Below, in pieces: positions 23,830 to 32,636 of a stretch of 42,201 bases of DNA (its first letter is position 1; each line of letters starts with the position of its first letter). Below the pieces are notes generated by a model, which was not told where the DNA came from, did no database searches, and saw nothing but the letters and a program-made list of their open reading frames with translations. The DNA is from Lachnospiraceae bacterium (GTDB taxonomy: Bacteria > Bacillota > Clostridia > Lachnospirales > Lachnospiraceae). The stretch spans positions 1 through 42,201 of the forward strand of contig JAFLTD010000014.1 of NCBI GenBank assembly GCA_022510625.1. The letters run 5' to 3'. Made by a program: the position numbers and the translations under genes.

Positions 23830-25197
23830 CTATCTCGTCCCCAGCGTCACCGTGGTGCTCATCTCACGTCCCTGCCGCATGAGCATAAAGGTTAAAGTAT
23901 CCTCCGGATCGGAATCGTACAGTACCTCCAGTAAGCCGCTATAAGTCGTGATCGGCGTCTCGTTGATCTGCACGACCACATCGCCGTTCTGAATGCCCGC
24001 CTCCATCGCGGGAGAATCCATATCAATCGCCCTGACATATGCACCCTCGGGAATGTTGAGCTCCTCAATCGCCTCCCTGGGTACATCCGCACCGTGGATG
24101 CCGAGATAAGCCCTCTCCTTGTCGTTTGACATTTTTTCGATGGTCTTTTTCAGTTCCGTTATCCCGTATGCGGTCAACAGATTGCTCATGTCATTGCCGG
24201 TGCTGACATGGTCGATAATCCCTATGACCATCCCTTTCATATTGATGAGAACTCCTGTGGCATTACGGCTGCCGTATATGTCCGTTGTAATAATCTTGTA
24301 TGCGGAGTCAGCCTCATCGACCACCGTGCCCGTAGAGGTCACGATGCCGTAACACACCGACCCGCTTGTCCCCATCGGACTGCCCAGCGCCATCACAGGG
24401 GACCCCAGAAGATTGATGCTGCTTGAACTCCCCAAGGTCGCAATGTCTATCACATCCATGGTCTCCTCACTGATATCCACAAGCGGTACGGAGAGGATTG
24501 CCAATTCCGTCGCGGGATCTTTCTGCACAAGCTCCGCGCTCGCTCTCGACTGATCGCAGAAGGTCACAGTGATACTCTCCGCACCGTTTAAGGTTCCCGC
24601 GCTGACCAGAATCAGGATAGCCTTACCGTTGTCTGCCACAATGATGCCTGATGCCGAAGCTTCATTTTCATAGATATCATTGAACCAGTCCACATCCGAC
24701 ACAACACTTGTGACGGTGACCACGGCACGTCCCGCCGTCTCCGCCAAATCTGACATCTGCTCGTAAAGTAACCGATAATCATCCAAACTGAACTGTACCT
24801 GGGACAAAACTTCCGCAATCTGCTCATCATTCAGCTCCGCCTGTACGATTTCTACCGGCTCCTCCGTGTTTTCCTCGACGATCATGTCCTCCGGTTTCAT
24901 TTCCTCCGTCTCGGTCTCTTCCGGAAACCGCACCTCGTCCGCTTCCTCCTCCGGGTAAAGGCGGTTGCTGATCACCGGTTCCAGTACTAAGAAGGTAAAG
25001 CATGCCACCAGACCGAAAACGACAGCCATGGCTACCGTTGTCAGTGTCCTGCGCAGCAGCTTTTTCTTGTTGACAGGTTTTTGCTTGATCGTCTCACGCA
25101 GAAAGTCCGGCTGCACGGGCGGCGTGTATTCTGCCTGTTCCTTAACTTCGTTCTGCTCTATATTTTTTTGTTCTTTATCCTTTTCACGATCTTCCAT
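23830..25197 (-). CDS. HtrA/DegP-like membrane protein with PDZ domain, catalytic triad absent
   Basis: A 455-residue protein with a charged cytoplasmic N-terminus (about 1-50), one transmembrane segment (TLTTVAMAVVFGLVACFTFLV, about 51-71), an acidic linker, a trypsin-like domain (about 155-340) and a PDZ domain (about 360-450: YLGIHGADVPREAIEELNIP then NGDVVVQINETPI). Aligned by eye with DegP, the catalytic positions are substituted. His becomes Gly in ILVSAGTLNGAE, Asp becomes Glu in PATELAILSV, and the G-N-S-G-G nucleophile reads SRNATG, with Ala for Ser. Structure-forming glycines (ALGSPMGTSGSVCYGIVTS) are kept. It is probably an inactive, ligand-binding homologue. yhaM follows after about 19 bases. 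Confidence 0.85.
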   Translation of the reverse strand: MEDREKDKEQKNIEQNEVKEQAEYTPPVQPDFLRETIKQKPVNKKKLLRRTLTTVAMAVVFGLVACFTFLVLEPVISNRLYPEEEADEVRFPEETETEEMKPEDMIVEENTEEPVEIVQAELNDEQIAEVLSQVQFSLDDYRLLYEQMSDLAETAGRAVVTVTSVVSDVDWFNDIYENEASASGIIVADNGKAILILVSAGTLNGAESITVTFCDQSRASAELVQKDPATELAILSVPLVDISEETMDVIDIATLGSSSSINLLGSPVMALGSPMGTSGSVCYGIVTSTGTVVDEADSAYKIITTDIYGSRNATGVLINMKGMVIGIIDHVSTGNDMSNLLTAYGITELKKTIEKMSNDKERAYLGIHGADVPREAIEELNIPEGAYVRAIDMDSPAMEAGIQNGDVVVQINETPITTYSGLLEVLYDSDPEDTLTFMLMRQGREMSTTVTLGTR

Positions 25198-25574
25198 TTA
25201 AAACTCACTTTCCAAATTTATCACCGATTGGTAAATTGACCGATAAATTTACTTCTCAGCAACATCTTTCAGATAAGCTTACTTGCTTTAATAAAGTATA
25301 TCTGTTTTCTTATTTCTTGTAAAGGAGAGTATATTTCTACGAGAGCCCCTTAAAGAGCGCCAGCACTTAGCGAGGTTTCTCACGAGCTTAGTGTCTGTTG
25401 CGCTTTTTACGGAGCGAAAGCGCGGCGACCTAGAAATATACTCTCCTTTACATAATGCCGTAATAATAACTGGTAATCATAGTAATTTCCCTAATTTTAT
25501 GATAAACTTATGTATATATTATAAGTTTAAAATAATCACCTATCATATAGATATTGTCAGAAAAAGGAAAACCC
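25198..25574. other. Divergent intergenic region holding an inverted-repeat element
   Basis: About 377 bases between the divergently transcribed HtrA-like gene and mutS2. Apart from the 135-bp element at 25318-25452 it is AT-rich spacer. AAAAAGGAAAA just upstream of 25575 is the mutS2 ribosome binding site, and TTATGA plus TATAAG around 25500-25528 is a weak promoter guess only. Confidence 0.6.
25318..25452. repeat. 135-bp MITE-like element with perfect 22-bp terminal inverted repeats
   Basis: Positions 25318-25339 and 25431-25452 are perfect inverted copies of each other (left arm begins TGTAAAGGAGAGTA, the right arm mirrors it). The roughly 90-base interior is GC-richer and has its own imperfect inverted pairs (AGCGCCAGCACTTAGC against GCTTAGTGTCTGTTGCGCT), so the whole can fold into one long hairpin. 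No ORF and no clear target duplication are seen. Non-autonomous miniature elements have this form; a large regulatory RNA structure is the alternative. Confidence 0.72.
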
Positions 25575-27950
25575 ATGAACAGCAAAGTATTACGCGTTTT
25601 GGAATACAACAAAATCATTGATATGCTGACGGACAAAGCTACCTCCGAGCAGGGTAAGAAACTGACTTCCGCCCTGGTGCCCATGACGGACCGTGACGAG
25701 ATCATTAAGGCGCAGACGGAGACGGCGGATGCGCTTAGTCATCTGTTCCGCAAAGGCTCCACGTCCTTCGGCGGCAACAAAGATCTCGGCATGTGCGTCA
25801 AATCTCTTGAGGTGGGCAGCGTGCTCTCCGTTTCGGAGCTGCTGCGCATAGCGGCTTTTCTGGAGAATGTCAATCGCATCAAGTCCTACGGCAGAAAAGA
25901 GCGGGAGGATACTCCTTCCGACTCTTTGGATGCCTACTTTGATGTGCTGGAACCGCTCACACCCTTGTCAAATGAGATTCGCAGATGTATCTTGTCGGAG
26001 GAGGAGATTGCCGACGATGCCAGCCCCACACTCAAGCATATCAGGCGCAGCATGACAATCACAAACGACAGGATTCACACGCAGTTGACATCCATGATCA
26101 ACGGTTCTTACCGCACCTATCTGCAGGATGCTGTTGTGACGATGCGCAACAACCGCTACTGCATCCCGGTGAAAGCCGAGCATAAGGGACAGGTACCGGG
26201 CATGGTGCACGACCAGTCCTCCACGGGTTCCACTTTCTTCATAGAGCCGGCGGCCGTTGTGAATTTGAATAACGAGTTGAAAGAGTTGGAGATCAAAGAG
26301 CAAGAGGAAATTGCTGCCATCCTTGCCGACCTGAGTGCACAGGCGGGCGCTTACACGGAGGTGTTGACTAAGAACCAGAAGGCGATGACAGCACTCGACT
26401 TTATTTTCGCCAAAGCGTCTCTCGCCATGGATCAAAATGCTACCATGCCCGTCTTCAACACGGAACATCGGATTCGGATCCGCCAGGGACGCCACCCTCT
26501 TCTGGATAAAAAGAAGGTCGTTCCCATCGACATTCAGCTGGGAGAGAATTTTGATCTGCTGATCATCACGGGTCCCAACACCGGCGGCAAGACAGTCTCG
26601 CTAAAGACGGTCGGCCTTTTGACATTGATGGGGCAGGCAGGGCTTCATATTCCCACACTGGATCGCTCCGAGCTGTCCATTTTCCGGGAAGTGTACGCGG
26701 ATATCGGGGATGAACAGAGCATTGAGCAGAGCCTCAGCACTTTCTCCTCCCATATGACCAATATCGTATCCATCTTGCAGACGGCGGATGCCGACTCGCT
26801 CTGTCTGTTCGACGAGCTGGGCGCCGGCACCGATCCTACGGAGGGTGCGGCTCTCGCCATTTCGGTGCTGGATTACCTGCACAGCCGCGGTATCCGGACG
26901 ATGGCAACCACGCACTACAGCGAACTCAAAGTCTACGCCCTGTCCACGGATTTCGTCGAGAATGCAAGCTGCGAGTTCAGCGTGGAGACATTGCGTCCCA
27001 CTTACCGCTTACTGATCGGCATTCCCGGCAAGAGTAATGCCTTTGCAATCTCATCCAAGCTGGGATTGCCGGATTACATCATAGAGGATGCTAAGCGGCA
27101 CATCACAGAAGATCAGGAGAGTTTCGAGGATCTGTTATCCGACTTGGAACACAGCCGCCTGACGATTGAAAAAGAGCGGGCAGAGATCGAGTCCTACAAG
27201 GAAGAGATCAAGTCGTTAAAACAGCGGTTAGAATCCAAGCAGGAGAAGATCGATCAAACCAGGGCGCGAATCTTACGGGAAGCCAACGAGGAAGCACGGG
27301 AGATTTTGCAGAATGCCAAGGAGATTGCCGACGAGACGATTCGCACATTCCAGAAAGCCGGAGCGGACACTTCCATCAAGGATTTGGAGAAATCCCGCCA
27401 GAAGGTGCGTGACAAGATATCCGAGAAGAACGACAAGCTGGCATTAAAGAGCGACAAACCCACCCACAAGATACTGAAACCCAACCAGATTCACCTGGGT
27501 GATAGTGTCAAGATTATTTCCATGGGACTGAAAGGCACCGTCAGCTCTCTGCCGGACAAAAACGGCAAGCTTTTCGTACAGTGCGGTATCATCCGCTCAC
27601 AGGTGTCACTGGATGATCTGGTGCTGGCGGAGGAGGAGACGATCAACACCGGCAAGATGCAGCGTACATCTTCCGGCAAGCTCAAGATGTCCAAGTCCTA
27701 CTCGGTCTCCACCGAAATCAACCTACTGGGCAGGACGGTGGACGAGGCGCTTTCGGAACTGGATAAATATTTGGACGACGCTTATCTGGCTCACCTGCCG
27801 AGTGTCCGCATCGTCCACGGCAAAGGCACGGGTGCCCTGCGCAGCGCGGTACAAAACTATCTTCGCAAAAATAAGATTGTTAAAAGTTATCGCCTCGGAG
27901 AGTTCGGCGAAGGGGACGCAGGCGTGACAATTGCGGAATTTAAAGACTAG
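25575..27950 (+). CDS. mutS2: MutS2 / RqcU family ATPase-endonuclease
   Basis: A 791-residue MutS2 protein. The MutS-like core is followed by Walker A ITGPNTGGKTVSLK at about residue 330, Walker B CLFDELGAGTDPTEG at about 412-426 and ATTHYSELKVYAL. A long coiled coil (HSRLTIEKERAEIESYKEEI onward) spans about 525-620, and a C-terminal Smr nuclease domain is at about 715-791 (NLLGRTVDEALSELDKYL, then HGKGTGALRSAV). MutS2 suppresses homologous recombination and, as RqcU, splits collided ribosomes. It lacks the mismatch-recognition domain of MutS. ATG at 25575 follows AAAAAGGAAAA. The upstream in-frame ATG at 25554 has no such site. Confidence 0.95.
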   Translation: MNSKVLRVLEYNKIIDMLTDKATSEQGKKLTSALVPMTDRDEIIKAQTETADALSHLFRKGSTSFGGNKDLGMCVKSLEVGSVLSVSELLRIAAFLENVNRIKSYGRKEREDTPSDSLDAYFDVLEPLTPLSNEIRRCILSEEEIADDASPTLKHIRRSMTITNDRIHTQLTSMINGSYRTYLQDAVVTMRNNRYCIPVKAEHKGQVPGMVHDQSSTGSTFFIEPAAVVNLNNELKELEIKEQEEIAAILADLSAQAGAYTEVLTKNQKAMTALDFIFAKASLAMDQNATMPVFNTEHRIRIRQGRHPLLDKKKVVPIDIQLGENFDLLIITGPNTGGKTVSLKTVGLLTLMGQAGLHIPTLDRSELSIFREVYADIGDEQSIEQSLSTFSSHMTNIVSILQTADADSLCLFDELGAGTDPTEGAALAISVLDYLHSRGIRTMATTHYSELKVYALSTDFVENASCEFSVETLRPTYRLLIGIPGKSNAFAISSKLGLPDYIIEDAKRHITEDQESFEDLLSDLEHSRLTIEKERAEIESYKEEIKSLKQRLESKQEKIDQTRARILREANEEAREILQNAKEIADETIRTFQKAGADTSIKDLEKSRQKVRDKISEKNDKLALKSDKPTHKILKPNQIHLGDSVKIISMGLKGTVSSLPDKNGKLFVQCGIIRSQVSLDDLVLAEEETINTGKMQRTSSGKLKMSKSYSVSTEINLLGRTVDEALSELDKYLDDAYLAHLPSVRIVHGKGTGALRSAVQNYLRKNKIVKSYRLGEFGEGDAGVTIAEFKD

Positions 27951-27973
27951 CACACTAAACACCGGCCAATTTA

Positions 27974-28000
27974 TTGAGCATGGTTTTATTAAGATATAGT
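27974..28000 (+). promoter_or_regulatory. Possible promoter of the two-component pair
   Basis: TTGAGC (27974-27979) and TATAGT (27995-28000) lie 15 bases apart, slightly short for sigma-A, 29 bases before the response-regulator start. It follows directly after the mutS2 stop, so the pair may also be read from mutS2. Confidence 0.35.
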
Positions 28001-28028
28001 CTCAGTATATAGAAACGAGGTACACACT

Positions 28029-28727
28029 ATGGTAAATAAACAAAAAATTTTGATCGTAGATGATGACAACAATATCGCGGAGTTGATTTCTCTCTATTTG
28101 ACGAAAGAATGTTTCGAGACAATGATCGTCAATGACGGAGAGTCGGCTCTCACTGCGGTGGACAGTTTCGAACCGAACCTGATGCTTCTGGATCTGATGC
28201 TTCCGGGTATCGACGGATATCAGGTCTGCAGGGAGATTCGTTCGAAATCTACTCTGCCGATCATCATGCTCTCCGCCAAAGGTGAGGTCTTCGACAAGGT
28301 ACTCGGTCTGGAGCTGGGCGCCGATGACTATATGGAGAAGCCTTTTGATTCCAAGGAGCTGGTTGCCAGAGTCAAGGCAGTACTGCGCCGCTACAAACCT
28401 GCTGCCGCCGAACCCAAAGCTTCCGACGTCAAGAGTGTGGAGTATCCCGATCTGATCATCAACCAGACCAACTACTCCGTGATCTATATGGGAAAGACGA
28501 TTGAAATGCCTCCCAAGGAGCTGGAGCTTTTGTACTTCCTCGCCTCCTCGCCGAATCATGTCTTCACGAGAGAACAGCTTCTGGATCAAATCTGGGGCTA
28601 TGAATATATCGGCGATACGCGTACCGTGGACGTACATATCAAGCGTCTTCGGGAGAAGATCAACGACCATGAGAAATGGCGCATTGCAACGATCTGGGGA
28701 ATCGGCTATAAATTTGAATCCAGGTAG
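28029..28727 (+). CDS. OmpR/PhoB-family response regulator
   Basis: A 232-residue response regulator. The receiver domain spans about residues 1-120 with the acidic pocket VDDDN (about 10-14), the phosphoacceptor aspartate in LLDLMLPGIDG (about 55), threonine/serine in MLSAKG and lysine in EKPFDSKEL. The C-terminal OmpR-type winged helix spans about 135-232 (PPKELELLYFLASSPNHVFT, then TRTVDVHIKRLREKI). ATG at 28029 follows ACGAGG. The partner histidine kinase starts 70 bases downstream after two hairpins. The order regulator-kinase is typical for such pairs in Clostridia; the signal cannot be inferred. Confidence 0.93.
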   Translation: MVNKQKILIVDDDNNIAELISLYLTKECFETMIVNDGESALTAVDSFEPNLMLLDLMLPGIDGYQVCREIRSKSTLPIIMLSAKGEVFDKVLGLELGADDYMEKPFDSKELVARVKAVLRRYKPAAAEPKASDVKSVEYPDLIINQTNYSVIYMGKTIEMPPKELELLYFLASSPNHVFTREQLLDQIWGYEYIGDTRTVDVHIKRLREKINDHEKWRIATIWGIGYKFESR

Positions 28728-28729
28728 CA

Positions 28730-28771
28730 AATTGAGCTTCGCTCAATTGCGAGATTTACTTCGCAAACTCG
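28730..28771 (+). promoter_or_regulatory. Two hairpins between response regulator and kinase
   Basis: Immediately after the regulator stop, AATTGAGC-TTC-GCTCAATT (28730-28748) forms an eight-base-pair stem. A second one follows (CGAG-A-TTT against AAA-CTCG at 28750-28771). They lack T-runs, so they may stabilise or partly terminate the message and set the regulator-to-kinase ratio. Confidence 0.5.
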
Positions 28772-28797
28772 ATATATAAATAATAGGAAATTGTGAC

Positions 28798-30222
28798 ATG
28801 AGAAAAACTCTTTATCTCAAATTAATACTCGCCTATTTTATTTTCGGTATGTTCGGCTTTCTGGTTGTGGCTACCTTTGTGTCCAATATGACCGGTGATC
28901 ACTTGAAAAAAGGCAAGGCAGATTCGCTCTACCGTGAAGCTGTGCTGATCGCAAACACCTACGCAAGCGACCTGTACAACAGCGCGACATCTCTGGAAGC
29001 GGTGAAATCACAGCTTGATGCGCTGGACACATATCTCGACGCAACGCTGTGGATCATCAATCCTTCCGGCCGTATGATTCTCGACTCCTCCTCCCCCTTG
29101 GATGTGGAGAACGAAATCGTCATCGAGAATTTTGACCCCACCATCACGGAGGGTTCTTATTACACGGTGGGAAACTTTTTCAACACTTTCGACGAGGAGA
29201 TGATGAGTGTGTTCGCCCCCATCACCTCTGATTATAAGGTAAAGGGCTACGTTGTCATCCACAGTTCCTTGCGGGATATCCGGTCAGAGACGGACGCTCT
29301 GCTTAACATTTCTTATATCACACTGCTCATTCTGTTTCTGTTGTCACTGATTATCTTGATTTTCTTCACGGAGATCGTCTATATTCCGCTCCGCAGGATC
29401 ACGCTGGCTACAGAGCAGTATGCGAGCGGCAATATGCACTATGAATTTAATGTAGAAAGCGAGGACGAGATGGGTTATCTGGCAGCTACGCTGTCCTACA
29501 TGGCGAGTGAGATTGCCCGCGCGGAGGACGACCAGAAGAAATTCGTGGCCAATGTCTCCCACGACTTCCGCTCCCCCCTGACCTCCATCAAGGGATATCT
29601 GGAAGCCATGATCGACGGCACGATTCCGCCCGAAATGCACGAGAAGTACCTCAATATCCTTTTGAATGAGACGGAGCGGCTGCGCAAACTGACCAACAGT
29701 CTGCTCACCTTGAACAATTTAAACACGACGGGGATGATGTTAAACAAGACGGATTTCGATATCAACAAGACGATCCGCAACGTTGCGGCTTCCTTTGAGG
29801 GCACTTGCCGCGCCAAGACGATTGCCATTGAGCTGGTGCTGACAGGCGATGAGATGTATGTCGTTGCCGATGTAGATAAAATCCAACAGGTGCTCTATAA
29901 TCTGTTGGACAACGCAATCAAATTCAGCCACCACAACTCCGTCATCAAGCTTGAGACAACCGAGAAGCACAACAAAGTCTTCGTCAGTGTCAAAGATTCC
30001 GGCATCGGTATCCCGAAGGACGATTTGAAACTGATCTGGGATCGCTTCTACAAATCCGATTTATCGCGCGGTAAAGATAAGAAGGGAACAGGACTCGGCC
30101 TGTCCATCACGAAGGAAATCATTCGTTCCCACGGAGAAAATATCAACGTCATCAGCACCGAGGGCGTAGGAACAGAATTTATCTTTTCACTGCCCAGGTC
30201 CGATGTGGAGGACGATGACTAA
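28798..30222 (+). CDS. Sensor histidine kinase with HAMP domain
   Basis: A 474-residue sensor. The first transmembrane segment is at about 7-30, an extracytoplasmic sensing loop lies at about 31-165, and the second segment (YITLLILFLLSLIILIFFTE) is at about 172-191. HAMP follows to about 245, then the HisKA dimerisation box with NVSHDFRSPLTSIKGY (phosphoacceptor His at about 256). The HATPase domain is at about 365-470, with the N box NLLDNAIKFSH, G1 DSGIGIPKDD and G2 KGTGLGLSITKE. It is co-transcribed with the upstream response regulator. The loop sequence carries no recognisable PAS or dCache signature. Confidence 0.93.
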   Translation: MRKTLYLKLILAYFIFGMFGFLVVATFVSNMTGDHLKKGKADSLYREAVLIANTYASDLYNSATSLEAVKSQLDALDTYLDATLWIINPSGRMILDSSSPLDVENEIVIENFDPTITEGSYYTVGNFFNTFDEEMMSVFAPITSDYKVKGYVVIHSSLRDIRSETDALLNISYITLLILFLLSLIILIFFTEIVYIPLRRITLATEQYASGNMHYEFNVESEDEMGYLAATLSYMASEIARAEDDQKKFVANVSHDFRSPLTSIKGYLEAMIDGTIPPEMHEKYLNILLNETERLRKLTNSLLTLNNLNTTGMMLNKTDFDINKTIRNVAASFEGTCRAKTIAIELVLTGDEMYVVADVDKIQQVLYNLLDNAIKFSHHNSVIKLETTEKHNKVFVSVKDSGIGIPKDDLKLIWDRFYKSDLSRGKDKKGTGLGLSITKEIIRSHGENINVISTEGVGTEFIFSLPRSDVEDDD

Positions 30223-30232
30223 CATATCTACT

Positions 30233-30727
30233 CTACTCATGCCACTGCAGGCGGTGCAGCTCCCCTGTGGTCTGCATACCGTCGAAGTGATTCTGTCTGA
30301 GCGCCTCATACAGCACAATTGCCGCAGCATTAGACAAATTCAGAGATCTGATCCGATCCATCATCGGGATACGGATACAGGTCTCTTCGTTTTCCACTAA
30401 AATCTCTTCCGGAATTCCTCCGCTTTCCTTTCCGAACATAATATAGTCATCAGGCCCGAAAGACACTTCCGTATATGTACGCTTTGCCTTCGTGGTCGCC
30501 ATCCATACCTTGGCACCCGGATGCTTCTCTCTGAATTCCGAATAATTGATATATCTGGTGACATCGAGATGTTCCCAGTAGTCCATGCCGGACCGTTTGA
30601 TCGATTTCTCATCCAGCCTGAAACCGAGCGGCTCGATCAGGTGAAGGCTCGTACCTGTCGCGACACAGGTACGGCCGATATTCCCTGTATTGGCCGGAAT
30701 CTCCGGCTGATGTAACACAATGTGCAT
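30233..30727 (-). CDS. trmL: tRNA (cytidine(34)-2'-O)-methyltransferase TrmL
   Basis: A 164-residue SpoU-family knotted methyltransferase of the TrmL length. Motif 1 is HQPEIPANTGNIGRTC at residues 6-21, motif 2 is FGKESGGIPEEIL at about 103-115, and motif 3 is RIPMMDRIRSLNLSNAAAIV at about 124-143. It methylates the wobble nucleotide of some tRNA-Leu isoacceptors. It starts after AGGGG on the minus strand, converging with the histidine kinase gene, whose stop is 11 bases away. Confidence 0.92.
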   Translation of the reverse strand: MHIVLHQPEIPANTGNIGRTCVATGTSLHLIEPLGFRLDEKSIKRSGMDYWEHLDVTRYINYSEFREKHPGAKVWMATTKAKRTYTEVSFGPDDYIMFGKESGGIPEEILVENEETCIRIPMMDRIRSLNLSNAAAIVLYEALRQNHFDGMQTTGELHRLQWHE

Positions 30728-30789
30728 GATAACCCCTATTCCGCACAGCTAATGCCGCATATCTTCCACGGTATGGCGCAGCGACTGCA

Positions 30790-31962
30790 CTACCCTTTTT
30801 CTGCCCTGAGCTTCTCCACGAAATTCGCCAGCTTACCGATAGCCACCTTCAGATTATCCAGCGAGTAAGCGTAGGATATTCTAAGATACCCTTCACCGCA
30901 GTCTCCGAATGCAGTGCCGGGTACTACAGCCACCTTCTCCTCCTCCAGAAATCTGCCCGCAAACTCCTCGCTGGTCATGCCGAACTCCTTGATGCAGGGG
31001 AACACATAGAATGCACCGAAAGGCTCGAAACATTCCAGATTCATCTCACGGAAAGCATTCATCAGATAGCGCCGCCTCTGGTTGTATGCCGTACGCATTT
31101 CCTCCACATCGCCGTCACCGTTTCTAAGCGCTTCCACCGCCGCGTACTGGCTTGTGGTGGGTGCACACATAATTGCAAACTGGTGAATCTTGATCATCTG
31201 CTCAATGATCGCTTTCGGACCGCATGCATATCCCAATCTCCATCCGGTCATGGCATACGCCTTGGAGAAACCGTTGATCAGAATGGTTCTCTCCTGCATG
31301 CCCTCAATCTCCACGATAGACACGTGCTTTTCTTTATAGGTCAGCTCCGCATAAATCTCATCTGACATGACAAGAATGTCATGTTTTCTGATTACTTCCG
31401 CAATAGCCTCCAGATCCTCCCGCTCCATGATCGCGCCGGTGGGATTGTTCGGGAAAGGAAGTACGAGCACTTTCGTCTTATCCGTAATGGCATCCTCCAG
31501 TTCCTGCGCCGTCAGACGAAACTCATTCTCACCTTTCAGTTCAATAATGACAGGCACACCGCCCGCCAAAATAACGCATGGCTCATAAGATACATAACTG
31601 GGCTGCGGAATCAGCACTTCCTCACCCGGATTGAGAACGGCGCGAAGACCGATGTCGATCGCCTCGGAACCGCCCACCGTAACCAACACTTCATCTGTGG
31701 GATCATATGTAACTCCCTGTTTTCTCTTCAGATAATGGCATATCTCTTCTTTGAGTTCCTTGAGTCCTGCATTCGAAGTGTAGAAGGTGCGCCCTTTTTC
31801 CAGGGAATAAATACCCTCGTCTCTGATATGCCAGGGCGTATCAAAATCCGGTTCGCCCACGCCGAGCGAGATCGCATCGTCCATCTCATTTACAATATCG
31901 AAGAATTTGCGAATGCCGGAAGGCTTTAAAGCTACAACTTTATCTGCTAACGGATTTCTCAC
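30790..31962 (-). CDS. PLP-dependent class I/II aminotransferase
   Basis: A 390-residue fold-type I aminotransferase. The PLP lysine lies in INGFSKAYAMTGWRLGYACG at about residues 230-249. LPFPNNPTGAI at about 170 and SYVSYEP near 125 are typical of the aspartate/aromatic aminotransferase group. LRISYAYS near 367 holds the substrate-carboxylate arginine. The specific substrate is not readable, with aromatic or aspartate-like acceptors the most likely. It overlaps the Lrp gene by four bases (ATGA-type), a common Lrp-aminotransferase pairing in Clostridia, so the regulator probably responds to the amino acid handled here. Confidence 0.92.
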   Translation of the reverse strand: MRNPLADKVVALKPSGIRKFFDIVNEMDDAISLGVGEPDFDTPWHIRDEGIYSLEKGRTFYTSNAGLKELKEEICHYLKRKQGVTYDPTDEVLVTVGGSEAIDIGLRAVLNPGEEVLIPQPSYVSYEPCVILAGGVPVIIELKGENEFRLTAQELEDAITDKTKVLVLPFPNNPTGAIMEREDLEAIAEVIRKHDILVMSDEIYAELTYKEKHVSIVEIEGMQERTILINGFSKAYAMTGWRLGYACGPKAIIEQMIKIHQFAIMCAPTTSQYAAVEALRNGDGDVEEMRTAYNQRRRYLMNAFREMNLECFEPFGAFYVFPCIKEFGMTSEEFAGRFLEEEKVAVVPGTAFGDCGEGYLRISYAYSLDNLKVAIGKLANFVEKLRAEKG

Positions 31963-32441
31963 GGTGTCACCTTCTCTCTCGTATCTTCGTATTTCTTAGT
32001 CATGATCGTCCCGTGGTCCTTGTATTTTTTAAGGATAAAATGGGTCGCCGTACTCAACACGGACTCCAGTGTAGAGAGTTTGTCGGTCACGAATCCTGAG
32101 ATTTCCTTAAGCGATTTGCCTTCCAATGTGACAAGCAGATCGTAACCGCCGGAAATCAGATACACGGATGTGACCTCCGGATATTTGTAGATTCTCTCGG
32201 CAATGGTATCGAACCCCTGTCCTCTCTGCGGCGTCACACGCACTTCGATCAGCGCCGAAACTTTCTCTATGGAAGTCTTCTCCCAGTCGATCATCGTGTG
32301 GTATCCGCAGATGATTCCCTCGGCTTCCAACGCCGCCAGCTCATTGGCTACGTCTATCTCCTCCACGCCCAAGATGACCGCCAGCTCCTTCAAGTCAATA
32401 CGACTGTTTCTCTCTACAATTGCTAACAATTCCTCTCTCAT
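31959..32441 (-). CDS. Lrp/AsnC-family regulator
   Basis: A 160-residue Lrp/AsnC-type regulator. Residues 1-50 are the winged helix (RNSRIDLKELAVILGVEEI, then VANELAALEAEGIICGYHTM). The C-terminal RAM ligand domain (about 65-140) has VRVTPQRGQGFDTIAERIYK and VYLISGGYDLLVTLEGK. Such regulators form octamers that bind an amino acid. Its stop overlaps the aminotransferase start by four bases, indicating coupled translation and joint function. Confidence 0.93.
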   Translation of the reverse strand: MREELLAIVERNSRIDLKELAVILGVEEIDVANELAALEAEGIICGYHTMIDWEKTSIEKVSALIEVRVTPQRGQGFDTIAERIYKYPEVTSVYLISGGYDLLVTLEGKSLKEISGFVTDKLSTLESVLSTATHFILKKYKDHGTIMTKKYEDTREKVTP

Positions 32442-32480
32442 GTTAATCCTCCGTTCTGATATTGATATTACCCTACATAA

Positions 32481-32636
32481 GTAACTATTCAGAACCCCAT
32501 TCGCAAAATCGTTGCGTTACAACTTTCCCTTTGCTCATGTGGTTACTCCGCCATATAAAAAAACGAACGAGTTCGTTTAATAAAAAGTCTTTGCAGGCAA
32601 ACTTTTTATTCTATTTGCATGGCTCTGAATAGCTAC
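32481..32636. repeat. Imperfect inverted-repeat element
   Basis: Positions 32481-32496 and 32621-32636 match as inverted copies in 14 of 16 bases (GTAACTATTCAGAACC against GGCTCTGAATAGCTAC). Inside lie two smaller hairpins: AAACGAAC-GA-GTTCGTTT and AAAAAGTCTTTGC against GCAAACTTTTT. The right end overlaps the stop of the AIR-synthase-like gene. It may be an old MITE or an intergenic RNA structure with terminator activity. Confidence 0.45.

Noticed and set aside
25968-26495. Minus-strand ORF of 175 codons inside mutS2
   Set aside because: It is a shadow of a well-conserved gene and has no start signal.
28002-28730. Minus-strand ORF of 242 codons
   Set aside because: It covers the whole OmpR-type response regulator gene on the other strand. 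Its sequence is a codon-bias shadow.
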